Assembly: GCA_028709215.1 (NCBI GenBank)
Contig: JAQVXI010000003.1
Location: 109,266 to 170,839 of the forward strand
Length of the DNA stretch: 61,574 nt
Reading direction: 5' to 3'
DNA from: Bacteroidales bacterium
GTDB lineage: Bacteria; Bacteroidota; Bacteroidia; Bacteroidales; UBA1402
Made by a program: the position numbers and the translations under genes. The notes below the pieces were generated by a model, which saw only the letters and a list, made by a program, of their open reading frames with translations, was not told the DNA's origin and ran no database searches. Shown here one piece after another: positions 8,250 through 18,010 of the stretch (positions within the stretch are counted from its first letter, which is position 1; each line of letters begins with the position of its first letter).

Positions 8250-11030
8250 TTACAATTTGTATCGGAACGATATATTTACGTTTCTTCCGGGCGTCCAAGA
8301 GCGCGTTACTTGACGTCGTTCTTGCCAATTTCCGGACGCACCCTTAAATTTGGGAAATTGTGCAAACTGAATCGGAGCATTCACAACATCCTTTACACCC
8401 AACCCCAGCTCCATACGAGAACCGATTCGCTTACTCACACTCACATCAACGGCATCACGAGACAACTCATAGATATCCGGGATATCCTGACTGGGATCCT
8501 GATACACCACCCCTAAGAAAACAATGCGTTTACCGATTCGATTATAAAGAACACTGGCTTTAAAACCAGATTCCTCGTGATCATAATACAAACCACCGTT
8601 GATCAGATAAGGAGATTGCCCCTGCATGGCACGATCGCGCTCCCAACTTCCTTCCTCAAATAAAACATGACTTTTGATCCAGGAAGCATTTGCCACCAAG
8701 CTAAAGCCCTTCATCCCCCACTCCGTAAGATTTTTGCGCACATCCAACTCCACTCCAAAATTGTACGCTTCATTTGCATTTCGATACGTAAATTTCTGTC
8801 CACTACTCGTTGTGAAATAAGTTGACTCGATTGGGTTGTGAAAGTTTTTATAAAACGCTGCGACCGAAAACGTTTCTGTCGGTGTAGGATACCATTCGTA
8901 GCGCAGATCAAAATTATGAACATACGCATCCTTCAACGCTTCGTTTCCGACAAATTCTGCAAATTGATCAAAATCATAGTATACATAGGGAGCAATCTCA
9001 CGGAATTCCGGTCGATTGATGGAAGCTCCATAAGCTAGTCGAATCAAGTGTTTGGGATTTATGGTATACGTTGCATTGACAGAAGGAAACAAATCCAAAC
9101 TGGAGCGATCTACAGCAACCGGCTTTGTTCCATCCGACTCGTAGCCATCCAAACGCAACTGGTTGTGTTCTCCTCTCACGCCTGTATAAATCTTTATCCG
9201 CTCCATCCAATCCAGATTGACACCCAAATAAGCTGCGTTTAAAAAATTATACGCGGAATACGCATCCGACTTATTGGTATTTTCTCTGAGGAGGATGCCA
9301 CCCGATGCAATGTTTTCAGGAGTAAACAGCTGCTCAACTGTCATCTGAGAGAATCCATCCGGCAGTTTCGAGGCATCAAACGTATGGGCAAAGTTGCGCG
9401 CATCAAACACACGCGTTTTGAGTTCAGAAAAAAGTCCGGACTTGACTTGCAGCGCCCCCCAACTCTGCGTACGTTTATTTTCCCAGTTTAGCCCGCCGGA
9501 TACCACATGTTCCTGCAAATCTTGATCGTATCGTTTTACATCATTGGCATCCAACGTATATCCCACGGTGGGGTCTTTCATTTTTGCGGAAACAAGCATG
9601 CGTCCCGGTTCGTACCGATTGGCATAAGCATAACCCAATACCCAGTCCAGCTTTTGTTTGGATGCCTCAAAATTATGCTTCCCACTCAATTGACCGGCAT
9701 AGGTCCCCCTGCTGGTATAATACCGCTCTTGGTTCTGAACCACATAGTATTCACTCGCCTGATCAACACCCGATCGATACGTGAAACGATTCAAGCCCAT
9801 TTGGTTGAAAAAATTGCGAAAATCAATGCGATGATCCGCACCAAACATCCAGGACCAGTTATGCAACAAACCCCATTTGGCCGTTTGTTCGTATCTCAAA
9901 TCACTGTAGTCGTTGTCATAAAAGGGAGCATCAATGTCAGCTTGATAGATTCCATATCGATTGTTTTCAATCGACTGCGTTCTAAAGGTATTACTATAAT
10001 TCAAGGCAGTAATCATCCCTACCTGCGCACCATTCCAGTCATATCGACGATTGATGGTTGCTGAAAATCGCAGATCAGGCAAGGCTGTTATGGTTTTCGT
10101 ATCCCATGCTTGACTTGTCTGTGCCGTATAGGAAGCCCGTTCGGACGGCGTCATCGAGGATTTGATTTGGTTCGGGAAAGCGGCGTCCAATCGACGAGGC
10201 ATCGTCCCCAAACCGATAACATCCCATGCACCGGGACTTGCCCAATCGAAGGATTTAAACGTACTTCCTTCCTGCCAGGATGTTGCAAACTGAAGAATGG
10301 TTTCGTTTTCTGCCGGCATGTTCTTGGTCAACACCTTCACAAAACCCCCAGAAAAATCTGCCGGCAGCTCCGGAGCAGGCGTTTTAAAAATCAATAGATT
10401 ATCAATCAAACCTCCCGGCATCACGTCAAACGAAAAAGCTCGACGATCGGCTTCGCTCGAAGGAGTTGCTGCATCGTTCAACCACACATTATTGTATCGT
10501 TGATTCAGACCACGTACGACCACAAAACGATTGTCCTGAATGGTCACACCGGGCACACGCTTGACGACCTCTCCGGCATCCCGATCCAGACTGCGCGTAA
10601 TTTGTTGAGAAGAAACGCCACTCACCACAAGATTGGACATTTTGGTACTACTCAACATGGACAACTCCGTATTCGTGCGTCTAGTTGCAACAATTTGAAC
10701 ACCTTCCAACTGAATGTTTGCTTCATCCAGTCGAATGTCCAAATGCGTGGTTTGACCATCCTTAATCACAATATCCTGAATGTGCTTTTTGTTGTACGAT
10801 ACGTACTGTACCAATGCGGAATACGTTCCTGCCGGTAAATCCTCCACTGCATAGTTGCCATCGATATCCGCGATGGAACCTTTTCCCGGACCTTCTACCA
10901 AAAGGGTTGCACCAATGAGGGGTTCCGTTGTATTCTGGTCCACAATACTACCTTCCAGCCGTCCTTGTGCCCGGATGCCAACGGAAAGCATCCAAAAGAG
11001 TAACACTCCAAATCCGAATTTACATCTCAT
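8250..11030 (-). CDS. TonB-dependent outer-membrane receptor
   Basis: The 926-residue receptor has a signal peptide (to about 21) and a carboxypeptidase-regulatory-like domain (GRLEGSIVDQNTTEPLIGATLLVEG, about 23-105). Its plug contains MSNLVVSGVSSQQITRS, VVKRVPGVTIQDNRFVVVRGL and YNNVWLNDAATPSSEADRRAF, and a long barrel ends NISFRYKL. The plug variant RGLNQRYNNVWLNDA is that of a Bacteroidota subgroup found with beta-helix lipoproteins, matching the next gene. It probably heads an operon receptor-lipoprotein-YwqK. The promoter at 11056-11063 fits. Substrate unknown; the FeoAB gene upstream is a separate iron system and does not prove an iron ligand. Confidence 0.93.
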   Translation of the reverse strand: MRCKFGFGVLLFWMLSVGIRAQGRLEGSIVDQNTTEPLIGATLLVEGPGKGSIADIDGNYAVEDLPAGTYSALVQYVSYNKKHIQDIVIKDGQTTHLDIRLDEANIQLEGVQIVATRRTNTELSMLSSTKMSNLVVSGVSSQQITRSLDRDAGEVVKRVPGVTIQDNRFVVVRGLNQRYNNVWLNDAATPSSEADRRAFSFDVMPGGLIDNLLIFKTPAPELPADFSGGFVKVLTKNMPAENETILQFATSWQEGSTFKSFDWASPGAWDVIGLGTMPRRLDAAFPNQIKSSMTPSERASYTAQTSQAWDTKTITALPDLRFSATINRRYDWNGAQVGMITALNYSNTFRTQSIENNRYGIYQADIDAPFYDNDYSDLRYEQTAKWGLLHNWSWMFGADHRIDFRNFFNQMGLNRFTYRSGVDQASEYYVVQNQERYYTSRGTYAGQLSGKHNFEASKQKLDWVLGYAYANRYEPGRMLVSAKMKDPTVGYTLDANDVKRYDQDLQEHVVSGGLNWENKRTQSWGALQVKSGLFSELKTRVFDARNFAHTFDASKLPDGFSQMTVEQLFTPENIASGGILLRENTNKSDAYSAYNFLNAAYLGVNLDWMERIKIYTGVRGEHNQLRLDGYESDGTKPVAVDRSSLDLFPSVNATYTINPKHLIRLAYGASINRPEFREIAPYVYYDFDQFAEFVGNEALKDAYVHNFDLRYEWYPTPTETFSVAAFYKNFHNPIESTYFTTSSGQKFTYRNANEAYNFGVELDVRKNLTEWGMKGFSLVANASWIKSHVLFEEGSWERDRAMQGQSPYLINGGLYYDHEESGFKASVLYNRIGKRIVFLGVVYQDPSQDIPDIYELSRDAVDVSVSKRIGSRMELGLGVKDVVNAPIQFAQFPKFKGASGNWQERRQVTRSWTPGRNVNISFRYKL

Positions 11031-11055
11031 ACTTCTTTCTCTCTTATTTTCACTG

Positions 11056-11063
11056 CAAACATA
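11056..11063 (-). promoter_or_regulatory. -7 element of the TonB receptor operon
   Basis: The minus strand reads TATGTTTG followed by C, a full TAnnTTTG match, 25 bases ahead of the receptor ATG. No clear TTG is found at the -33 position. Confidence 0.55.
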
Positions 11064-11141
11064 CCGCAGGCATGTGTGAGAGAGAAGAAGGATCTGTGAC
11101 GAATCCGTTTAAAGTATATTACATTCGGATTTCAAGCATAC

Positions 11142-13691
11142 TTAAATAAGAAAACTCGCAAGCTCATAGACGACGAAAGCCATGATCCAGGCCAATGCAA
11201 CGGTGTATACGATGGTAAACACACCCCATTTCCAACTCCCGGATTCATTCTTAATCGCAATGATGGTTGCAATACAGGGGAAATACAAAAGAACGAACAC
11301 CATCAACGACAAAGCCGTTGGTTGATCAAAGGCGGTGCTGCCATCGGGTTTGATTTCCGACTGCAATCGGGCACTCAGTGCCAATTCGTCATCCTCGTGA
11401 CCCACATAAAGAACACCCAACGTACTAACAACCACCTCTTTGGCAGCAACACCGGTTAAGAGAGCAACACTGGTTTTCCAATCAAAGCCAAGCGGGCGCA
11501 TCACCGGCTCCATCCATTTGCCCAACATGCCAATATACGATGCTTCTTGTTGTTCCATGCGCATTTGATCGGAACTCAAGTCCGGACTGGACTCCATCTT
11601 GGGGTAATTTCCCAAAAACCAGATCGCAATGGAAGCGACCAGAATGACCGTTCCCATCTTTTTAAGATACTGTGCCGACTTTTCCCACATGTGTCGCAGG
11701 ATGCCACGCAACGTTGGCCAGCGATAGGGAGGCAATTCCATCACAAACGGAGTATCTTCTTTATTGAAAAGCGTTCGTTTAAAAATACGCGCCAACAATA
11801 CCGCCATCAATATACCGAGTAAGTAAATAGAAAAAAGAACCAGACCCGCATGCTTGGGAAAAAACGTTCCTGCCAACAACAAATACACGGGCAAACGAGC
11901 GCTACAAGACATCAAAGGCGTTACCAGCATGGTGATCATCCGGCTGTTTCGGTTTTCGATGGTTCGGGTTGACATGATTGCCGGAACCGTACAACCAAAA
12001 CCCATGATCATCGGAATGAAGGATTTTCCGTGCAAACCCATTTTATGCATAATCTTATCCATAATAAACGCTGCACGAGCCATATAGCCGGAATCCTCCA
12101 TCAGAGAAATAAAAAAATATAGAATCAAAATGTTGGGTAAAAAGACGATCACTCCTCCAATACCGCCAATAACACCATCCAATAGTAAATCCTTCAACGG
12201 TCCTGCAGCCATCCATCCATCCAAACCGGAGGCAAGCGCAGCCACTCCCCGATCAATCCAATCCATCGGATAGGCCCCCAACGAAAAGGTTGCCTGAAAC
12301 ATCAAATACATAAAAAACAAAAAGATGGGATAACTGATGTATTGGTTGAGCAGAATTCGATCCAAAAAGCGTGTCGAGGTCGCTTTTTTCTGATGCGCCG
12401 GTTTATAGGTTTCTTTTAAGGCTCCCGCAATAAATCCATACTTGGCATTGGTCAAAGCCGACTCGGGATCTTCCTTCAATTTTATGGCAATCTGCTCGGC
12501 TGATTGCGCACAAACCAATTTTATGGTTTCCGCATTGGGCAAATCTTTAAGCATTCGCTCAATTTCGGCATCCCCTTCCAGTAGTTTGATGGACAAAAAG
12601 CGCAGCGAGTAACGATCACTCAAGGGTGTATTGACCGCGAGTTCTGCACGTATTTTGGATAAGGATTTCTCAATCACCGGGCCATGATTGACGTGTACAT
12701 GACGAGTCATACTCCCTACCGGATACTCATGCATGTGTAATTTACCCGCATCATCGTGTTGCTGCTTGAGCTCAACCTCTTCTTCAATTTCCTCCAATAA
12801 GTCGTGCGGCAAATCGTGCTCATGATAATACGCATGCAACTCCTGAAGCGATTTTAAATTGATTTCCCCTTTGCTTGTAAAAAAATCCGTTCCTTCGTAG
12901 ACCTTAATCAGTACATGAAACAACGTATCCAATCCCCATCCCTTTCGACCAATGGTCGGAATCACCGGAGCACCAAGCAATTTACTTAATTGAATGTAAT
13001 CCAAGCGATCACCGGATTCAACCAACTCATCCCACATATTGAGTGCCACAACCATGCGCACATTCATATCAATCAGCTGAGTCGTCAAAAACAGGTTGCG
13101 CTCTAAATTGGCCGCATCGACCACGTTAACCACAATATCCGGCACGGCTTCAACGATGTGTTTACGCACATACAACTCTTCCGGCGAATAGGCCGAAAGC
13201 GAATAGGTACCCGGTAAATCCACGATGCGAAACGTATAATCCCGAAAGGAAAACTGACCCTCTTTGGCATCAACGGTCACTCCACTGTAGTTCCCTACGT
13301 GTTCGTGTGCTCCGGAGGCGTAATTAAAGATGGACGTTTTCCCACAATTCGGGTTTCCAACCAAAGCGATGTTTATGTGCTTCCGTTCGGTTAAGGCGAT
13401 TTTTCTCAGCAAATCTTCGTTCAACACACCGTTGTATTGGTCGGTTTCATTTTTTTCTTGAACCGCATCTTGACCAACCACTTCGATGTTTGAAGCCTCA
13501 CTCTTACGTAGTGACACCTGATAACCCATGATCTGGTATTTAACCGGATCCTGAAGCGGTGCATTCTGTAAGGCCTCAACCACTTTGCCCCGAACAAAAC
13601 CCATCTCTATGATGCGCTTTCGAAAACCTCCGTGTCCAAAAACCTTAACAACAACGGCTTTTTCTCCCGTCTTTAAATCCGATAACCTCAT
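11142..13691 (-). CDS. feoB: Ferrous iron transporter, FeoA-FeoB fusion
   Basis: This 849-residue inner-membrane protein imports Fe(II). Residues 1-73 are a FeoA SH3-like domain (MRLSDLKTGEKAVVVKVFGH ... YQVSLRKSEA). A FeoB GTPase domain follows: G1 GNPNCGKTS (112-120), G2 around Thr139, G3 DLPG (158-161), G4 NMWD (218-221). A His-rich linker (DAGKLHMHEYPVGSMTRHVHVNHG) precedes the two Gate domains, with the family-typical GFGCTVPAIMSTRTIENR and MSCSARLPVYLLL. The fusion in one chain is typical of Bacteroidota. The start at 13691 is chosen because MRLSDLKTGE is the FeoA beginning; the reading frame continues upstream to 13760 without homologous sequence. Confidence 0.96.
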   Translation of the reverse strand: MRLSDLKTGEKAVVVKVFGHGGFRKRIIEMGFVRGKVVEALQNAPLQDPVKYQIMGYQVSLRKSEASNIEVVGQDAVQEKNETDQYNGVLNEDLLRKIALTERKHINIALVGNPNCGKTSIFNYASGAHEHVGNYSGVTVDAKEGQFSFRDYTFRIVDLPGTYSLSAYSPEELYVRKHIVEAVPDIVVNVVDAANLERNLFLTTQLIDMNVRMVVALNMWDELVESGDRLDYIQLSKLLGAPVIPTIGRKGWGLDTLFHVLIKVYEGTDFFTSKGEINLKSLQELHAYYHEHDLPHDLLEEIEEEVELKQQHDDAGKLHMHEYPVGSMTRHVHVNHGPVIEKSLSKIRAELAVNTPLSDRYSLRFLSIKLLEGDAEIERMLKDLPNAETIKLVCAQSAEQIAIKLKEDPESALTNAKYGFIAGALKETYKPAHQKKATSTRFLDRILLNQYISYPIFLFFMYLMFQATFSLGAYPMDWIDRGVAALASGLDGWMAAGPLKDLLLDGVIGGIGGVIVFLPNILILYFFISLMEDSGYMARAAFIMDKIMHKMGLHGKSFIPMIMGFGCTVPAIMSTRTIENRNSRMITMLVTPLMSCSARLPVYLLLAGTFFPKHAGLVLFSIYLLGILMAVLLARIFKRTLFNKEDTPFVMELPPYRWPTLRGILRHMWEKSAQYLKKMGTVILVASIAIWFLGNYPKMESSPDLSSDQMRMEQQEASYIGMLGKWMEPVMRPLGFDWKTSVALLTGVAAKEVVVSTLGVLYVGHEDDELALSARLQSEIKPDGSTAFDQPTALSLMVFVLLYFPCIATIIAIKNESGSWKWGVFTIVYTVALAWIMAFVVYELASFLI

Positions 13692-13784
13692 GGGCAAAGC
13701 ATAGCAAATCCTACGAACAATAATTAATGCGCGCAAATGTAATGAGATTGTACCACCCAAACAATACCCATCTTTGGGTATTCG

Positions 13785-16349
13785 TCAGGAAACATACCGA
13801 TGCAGTACATCAAACAAATCTTGCTTTCGAATGGGTTTGACGAGCACGTCCGAACAGCCCATCTCGAGCGCACGTTGACGATCCGATTCCAACGAATAGG
13901 CAGTTACGGCAACAATGGGCAACTGTGGGTTGCGTTGATGCAATTGAAAACTGGCCTCAAAGCCATCCATATTGGGCATCTTTAAATCCATCAACACAAG
14001 CTTATAGGCCTGCGGCTGTTCTTCATACAAACGAATCGCCTCAAGTCCATCTTCAGCCCGTACAAGCTCAATGGGGAGCGATCGAACCATTTCTTGAAGT
14101 AATAAATAATTTAGTTCTTCGTCTTCGGCGACCAGAATCTTCCATCGTTGCGTATCCGAATGCTCCACCATGATGGAAGCATCCGCTTCAAACGACGATT
14201 GTGCATTTGAATCCAACGAAACAGGCAAATAAGGGTGCGTAAAATAAAAACAAGAACCACTTCCTTCTTCGGACTCAACCCAAATCGTGCCGCCCAACAA
14301 CTCAACATACGCCTTACTGATGGATAGGCCCAACCCGGAACCACCAAACTTCTTACTTAATTTTCCTTCAACTTGACGGAATCGCTTGAAAATTTCCGAT
14401 TGCATTGCCTCAGGAATACCAATCCCTGTATCACGCACAAAAAACTCCAGCACCGTTCCGTTCAGTCGATAACCCATCTCGATGGAGCCTTTGTCCGTAA
14501 ACTTAAACGCATTCACCAAAAGATTGCTAATCACTTGAGTCAGCTTCGTTTCATCGGTTTGTATCAGGGCACGCTCGTCGGTCAAACCATTTTTGAATGT
14601 CAAACTCAAACCTTTTTCCAACGCTTTGGACTGAAATTGTTCGTTTAAGAAGCGCAGTTGTTCATTTAACGAGACATCCGACCATCGTATCTTTTCCTGC
14701 CCGGATTCAATGGTTGAAATACGAACAATATCATCAATGATAGACATGAGTTGATGACCACTCTGCACAATGATGTTTACAAACTGACGACGTTGATCCA
14801 GTTCTATGCTTTGATCGGTAAGAAAATCAGAGAAACCAATGATCGCATTCATGGGGGTCCGTATCTCATGGGAAATGTTGTGAAGAAAGGCCGTTTTCAA
14901 ACGATCGCTTTCCTCAGCCCGAACTTTTTCCGCTCGTAAATCCCGCTCCAATAATTTTTGAGCCGTAATGTTCTTGGAAAAGCCAAAGGTTCCGGTAATT
15001 TTTCCTTCGGAATCCTTCAGTGGAAACTTAGAGGTCATCATCCAAACTTCCTCGCCCCCCTTTGTCTGAATCTTTTCCTCCTTGTAAATAATGGTTCTGG
15101 CCGTTCGCATAATCGTTTGCTCATCGGCAAAAGCAGCACGTGCATGCATGCTGTCATAGAAATCAAAATCGGTCAAACCCAAGATTTCCCGTTCGTGAGA
15201 CACATTAAAATGCGTTAACATGGATGCATTCACACGGGTAAAACGACTTTCAAGGTCCTTAAAATAAATCATATCCGGAGAATTATCCATAAAAGATTTC
15301 AACAAATATTGCTCATAGAGCAAGGCCTCCTCCGATCGTTTGGCCGGACTGATATCAAACTGCATTCCCTGTGAACCGACAACGCGCCCCTCGGCATTAA
15401 AAATCGGAGTTTTCACGACCTGAAAATACGCCACGTGTCCTCCTTCAAGTACATAAGATTCCTCCACAACGATGGGCATGCCATGGCGCATAATCCATTC
15501 ATGATGATCCATGCCCTGCGCAGCCAAGGTACGTTGAATCGGCTTTGACGTGTATTCGTTGTTTGATTCTTTTTTTGCCTCGTATGCCGCCAATTCCGTC
15601 GGGTTTTTACCGACGACCTCCTCCGGAGTCAAACCTTTCAATTGACAAAACCGGTCGTTCACGTAATCGTATCGACCCAAAGCATCCTTGCGAAAAACCC
15701 CGGCCGGCATGTGGTTGACCAACGAGGAATACAGCGCCTTGGATTCCATCAAATCGCGCCTGCCTTCCCAGTTGCGTTCACGTCGAAGCATCAGTAAACC
15801 AACCAACGTCCCTCCAATGGGAAAAAACACCAAGAAAGGCAACGCCATAACCTGTACCGTTTCGAGGCAGTAGATTTTGGGCAATAAGAATGCACTCAGC
15901 AGCGTCCCGACGTGAACAAGAAAACTCAACACAAACAATTCAAATACAGGATGATTCTTCCTCCAATCCGGACGCAAATACGACCATAAAATGCCAAGGG
16001 AACCGGATAACAGAATGGAAACGATACCCATCCAAACGCCACCTCCTCCAATTGAAAGACGATAAACGGTCAATAAGGCTACGGCAATCCCCGTCGACAA
16101 GGGACCTAAAAACAGCCCGGAAACAGAAAGCAGTATGCTGCGTGTATCAAAAAAAATACCGGGACGCGGCATCCAGGGCGTCATCATCAACAACACGCCA
16201 ACCACAGCAGTGAGAATGCCGGTCAAAACACGACTTTTCCAACTACGCTGAACATTCCCTTTTGCCCAAAGGAAATCATAGAGCAGCACGCAAGCAAGTA
16301 ATACGGCAATATTCTGCAATATGGTGAGCATAATCGGTAGCGTCAACAT
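13785..16349 (-). CDS. Hybrid sensor histidine kinase/response regulator with LytS-type membrane sensor and two PAS domains
   Basis: About 854 residues. The N-terminal ~200 residues are a multi-pass module of the 5TMR-LYT type (FDTRSILLSVSGLFLGPLSTGIAVALLTVYRL). Two PAS domains follow (KALYSSLVNHMPAGVFRKDALGRY; LLKSFMDNSPDMIYFKDLESRF). The HisKA site is FLHNISHEIRTPMNAIIGFS and the ATPase has NLLVNAFKFTDKG, DTGIGIPEAMQ and GGSGLGLSISK. A C-terminal receiver has the acidic pair AEDEE and phospho-acceptor LVLMDLKMPNMDG. No separate output regulator is adjacent, so targets are unknown. The ATG at 16349 is chosen over 16406 because the membrane segment begins immediately after it. Confidence 0.93.
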   Translation of the reverse strand: MLTLPIMLTILQNIAVLLACVLLYDFLWAKGNVQRSWKSRVLTGILTAVVGVLLMMTPWMPRPGIFFDTRSILLSVSGLFLGPLSTGIAVALLTVYRLSIGGGGVWMGIVSILLSGSLGILWSYLRPDWRKNHPVFELFVLSFLVHVGTLLSAFLLPKIYCLETVQVMALPFLVFFPIGGTLVGLLMLRRERNWEGRRDLMESKALYSSLVNHMPAGVFRKDALGRYDYVNDRFCQLKGLTPEEVVGKNPTELAAYEAKKESNNEYTSKPIQRTLAAQGMDHHEWIMRHGMPIVVEESYVLEGGHVAYFQVVKTPIFNAEGRVVGSQGMQFDISPAKRSEEALLYEQYLLKSFMDNSPDMIYFKDLESRFTRVNASMLTHFNVSHEREILGLTDFDFYDSMHARAAFADEQTIMRTARTIIYKEEKIQTKGGEEVWMMTSKFPLKDSEGKITGTFGFSKNITAQKLLERDLRAEKVRAEESDRLKTAFLHNISHEIRTPMNAIIGFSDFLTDQSIELDQRRQFVNIIVQSGHQLMSIIDDIVRISTIESGQEKIRWSDVSLNEQLRFLNEQFQSKALEKGLSLTFKNGLTDERALIQTDETKLTQVISNLLVNAFKFTDKGSIEMGYRLNGTVLEFFVRDTGIGIPEAMQSEIFKRFRQVEGKLSKKFGGSGLGLSISKAYVELLGGTIWVESEEGSGSCFYFTHPYLPVSLDSNAQSSFEADASIMVEHSDTQRWKILVAEDEELNYLLLQEMVRSLPIELVRAEDGLEAIRLYEEQPQAYKLVLMDLKMPNMDGFEASFQLHQRNPQLPIVAVTAYSLESDRQRALEMGCSDVLVKPIRKQDLFDVLHRYVS

Positions 16350-16454
16350 GAATTCCGTATTTGAATTTTCACAAATATCCAATAAAAATGGAACATGTGC
16401 AAACAAAAAAAAGGGATATGAAACATACCCCTAATTATTCAAACAATCAAAAAG

Positions 16455-16622
16455 TTATACCGGATGAATTGCTTCGGTCGGGCATACATCAGCGCAGGTT
16501 CCGCAGTCTGTGCAAATTTCCGGATCAATTTTGTAGATATCACCTTCAGAGATCGCTTCTACAGGACATTCATCGATGCATGTGCCGCACGCGATGCAAT
16601 CGTCGTTAATTACATGAGCCAT
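16455..16622 (-). CDS. Two-cluster [4Fe-4S] ferredoxin
   Basis: A 55-residue clostridial-type ferredoxin reads MAHVINDDCIACGTC onward. Its two cysteine motifs, CIACGTCIDECP (9-20) and CTDCGTCADVCP (37-48), each supply CxxCxxCxxxC for a [4Fe-4S] cluster. It carries low-potential electrons, for example from pyruvate:ferredoxin oxidoreductase, pointing to an anaerobic or fermentative lifestyle (inference). It has its own textbook promoter at 16656-16686 and is divergent from porT. No electron-transfer partner gene is nearby. Confidence 0.96.
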   Translation of the reverse strand: MAHVINDDCIACGTCIDECPVEAISEGDIYKIDPEICTDCGTCADVCPTEAIHPV

Positions 16623-16655
16623 GATTCAATCAATTTTAGAGTTTAATTAGCTGGA

Positions 16656-16686
16656 CAAATGTACGTATTTTTGCATAACGAACAAA
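16656..16686 (-). promoter_or_regulatory. Consensus -33/-7 promoter of the ferredoxin gene
   Basis: On the minus strand this reads TTTG, exactly 19 bases, then TACATTTG, 33 bases before the ferredoxin ATG. The overlapping -7 element on the other strand (16666-16673) makes this a compact divergent promoter pair. Confidence 0.8.
16666..16673 (+). promoter_or_regulatory. -7 element of porT
   Basis: TATTTTTG followed by C matches TAnnTTTG and lies 51 bases before the first porT ATG. It overlaps the ferredoxin promoter on the opposite strand. No TTG is found at -33. Confidence 0.5.
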
Positions 16687-16724
16687 TTATATCACAATAA
16701 ATACGATGAAATGTCGTTAACCCT

Positions 16725-17456
16725 ATGTCAAACAAAGCCCCTATGCGCCCCGTAAACTCCATGATACTGACCACGCTTTTCTTACTCTGCCTAGGCTGGA
16801 ACAGCTCCGCACAGAAGAAAGTGCAATACCTTCAATATGAAGACTTAAAGCCATACCACCTCGGTTTTTTGATTGGCCTGCACAGTCAAGATCTGATCAT
16901 TGACCACACGGGAACTCCGGACGAAGCAGGCCACCGATGGTATGCCAGCGTCCCGGCATACACACCCGGCTTTAGTGTTGGAGTGATTGGCGACTTGAGA
17001 TTACTTGACTACCTAAGTCTTCGCATGACACCCAGTATCCATTTTGGCAGCAAAGACGTTAGCCTGCGATCCGATGAAACGGCCTCGATCGCAACGACCC
17101 ACTCTGTCCGATCCAATTACATCACCGTTCCGCTCTCCTTACGTTATCGAGGTGCACGCAGTGGCAACCATCGCCCGTATCTTCTTGGCGGCATCAGCGC
17201 CGGCCTGGATATGGGCAGAGATCAACACAATCCCATATTGCTACGCCCCATTAACACCTACCTGGAATTGGGCATTGGATGCGATTTTTATCTCCCCTAT
17301 TTCCGGTTGGTCCCGGAATTGAAACTCAGTTTGGGAATGGGTGACGTTTTTGTGCATAACCGAAGCGATCAAGACAAAGATGTATATAAAAAATACACAC
17401 AAGCCATCGACCGCATTACATCCCGATTGATTGTTTTTTCATTGCAATTCGAATAA
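16725..17456 (+). CDS. porT: PorT-family outer-membrane beta-barrel protein of the type IX secretion system
   Basis: This 243-residue protein has a signal peptide (hydrophobic stretch ~11-29 ending NSSAQ). A predicted eight-stranded barrel follows with the PorT family pattern: KPYHLGFLIGLHSQDL (about 44-59), HSVRSNYITVPLSLRYRG, a late YFRLVPELKLSLGMGDVF, and the ending SRLIVFSLQFE. PorT is required for type IX secretion across the outer membrane in Bacteroidota. The endonuclease at 482-1441 carries a plausible cargo signal for this system. Start codons at 16725, 16743 and 16761 are all possible; the third gives the tightest signal peptide. No other T9SS genes are in the window. Confidence 0.85.
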   Translation: MSNKAPMRPVNSMILTTLFLLCLGWNSSAQKKVQYLQYEDLKPYHLGFLIGLHSQDLIIDHTGTPDEAGHRWYASVPAYTPGFSVGVIGDLRLLDYLSLRMTPSIHFGSKDVSLRSDETASIATTHSVRSNYITVPLSLRYRGARSGNHRPYLLGGISAGLDMGRDQHNPILLRPINTYLELGIGCDFYLPYFRLVPELKLSLGMGDVFVHNRSDQDKDVYKKYTQAIDRITSRLIVFSLQFE

Positions 17457-17466
17457 AGACAGATTG

Positions 17467-17498
17467 TTGCATCGTTCGATTTTTTTTTGTTACTTTGC
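17467..17498 (+). promoter_or_regulatory. Promoter of rplS
   Basis: TTG (17467-17469) is followed after 21 bases by TACTTTGC, a strong -7 variant of this phylum. Transcription would start just before the leader structure at 17509-17549. Confidence 0.7.
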
Positions 17499-17508
17499 AC
17501 CCGCTTTG

Positions 17509-17549
17509 CGCAATCGCTGGCAGGAAAACGAGTAGCCTGTTATGTTGCG
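17509..17549 (+). promoter_or_regulatory. Candidate L19 ribosomal-protein leader RNA
   Basis: In the rplS 5' leader CGCAA (17509-17513) pairs with TTGCG (17545-17549), and within it CAGG (17521-17524) pairs with CCTG (17536-17539), leaving an asymmetric internal loop and an 11-base apical loop. The placement between promoter and rplS start fits an autoregulatory leader; leaders for L19 have been described in Flavobacteria. That this one belongs to that class is inference. Confidence 0.5.
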
Positions 17550-17577
17550 TCAGTTCTAACAAAATAAACATTGCATT

Positions 17578-17925
17578 ATGGACTTAATCAAAGTTGCCGA
17601 AGCTTCGCTAGCGACCGGAAAGCAACATCCCTCCTTCAAAAGTGGTGACACCATTACCATTGCATACCGCATTCGTGAAGGAAACAAAGAGAGAACACAG
17701 CAGTACCGTGGCGTTGTCATCAAGATCAGCGGACATGGGGACAAAAAACGTTTTACGGTTCGTAAAATGTCTGAAAACGTGGGTGTAGAACGTATCTTCC
17801 CCATCGAATCTCCCTTTATCGAAAGCATTACCGTCAACAAAGTTGGTCGCGTTCGCAGAGCAAAACTGTTCTACCTACGTGCACTTACCGGTAAAAAAGC
17901 CAGAATTAAAGAAAAAAGATCTTAA
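17578..17925 (+). CDS. rplS: 50S ribosomal protein L19
   Basis: L19 sits at the 30S-50S interface and contributes to intersubunit bridges. The 115-residue product is of normal length. Typical segments are KSGDTITIAYRIREGNKERTQQYRGVVI, KRFTVRKMSENVGVERIFPIESPFIE and VNKVGRVRRAKLFYLR. It is monocistronic: its own promoter and a candidate leader precede it and a strong terminator follows 20 bases after the stop. The ATG at 17578 gives the conserved N-terminus. Confidence 0.97.
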   Translation: MDLIKVAEASLATGKQHPSFKSGDTITIAYRIREGNKERTQQYRGVVIKISGHGDKKRFTVRKMSENVGVERIFPIESPFIESITVNKVGRVRRAKLFYLRALTGKKARIKEKRS

Positions 17926-17945
17926 AGTTTCTACTTTAGACGATA

Positions 17946-17975
17946 AAAGCGACTCCATCCGAGTCGCTTTTTTTG
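17946..17975 (+). terminator. Terminator of rplS
   Basis: AAAGCGACTC (17946-17955) and GAGTCGCTTT (17961-17970) form a perfect 10-bp stem around CATCC, running into a T-rich tail. Confidence 0.92.
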
Positions 17976-18010
17976 TTTTTTTGCTTACTTTCGAACAAAA
18001 ATTACCTGCC

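Noticed and set aside
9507-10064. Plus-strand open frame opposite the TonB receptor barrel
   Set aside because: Antisense shadow of a well-supported receptor; no family features.
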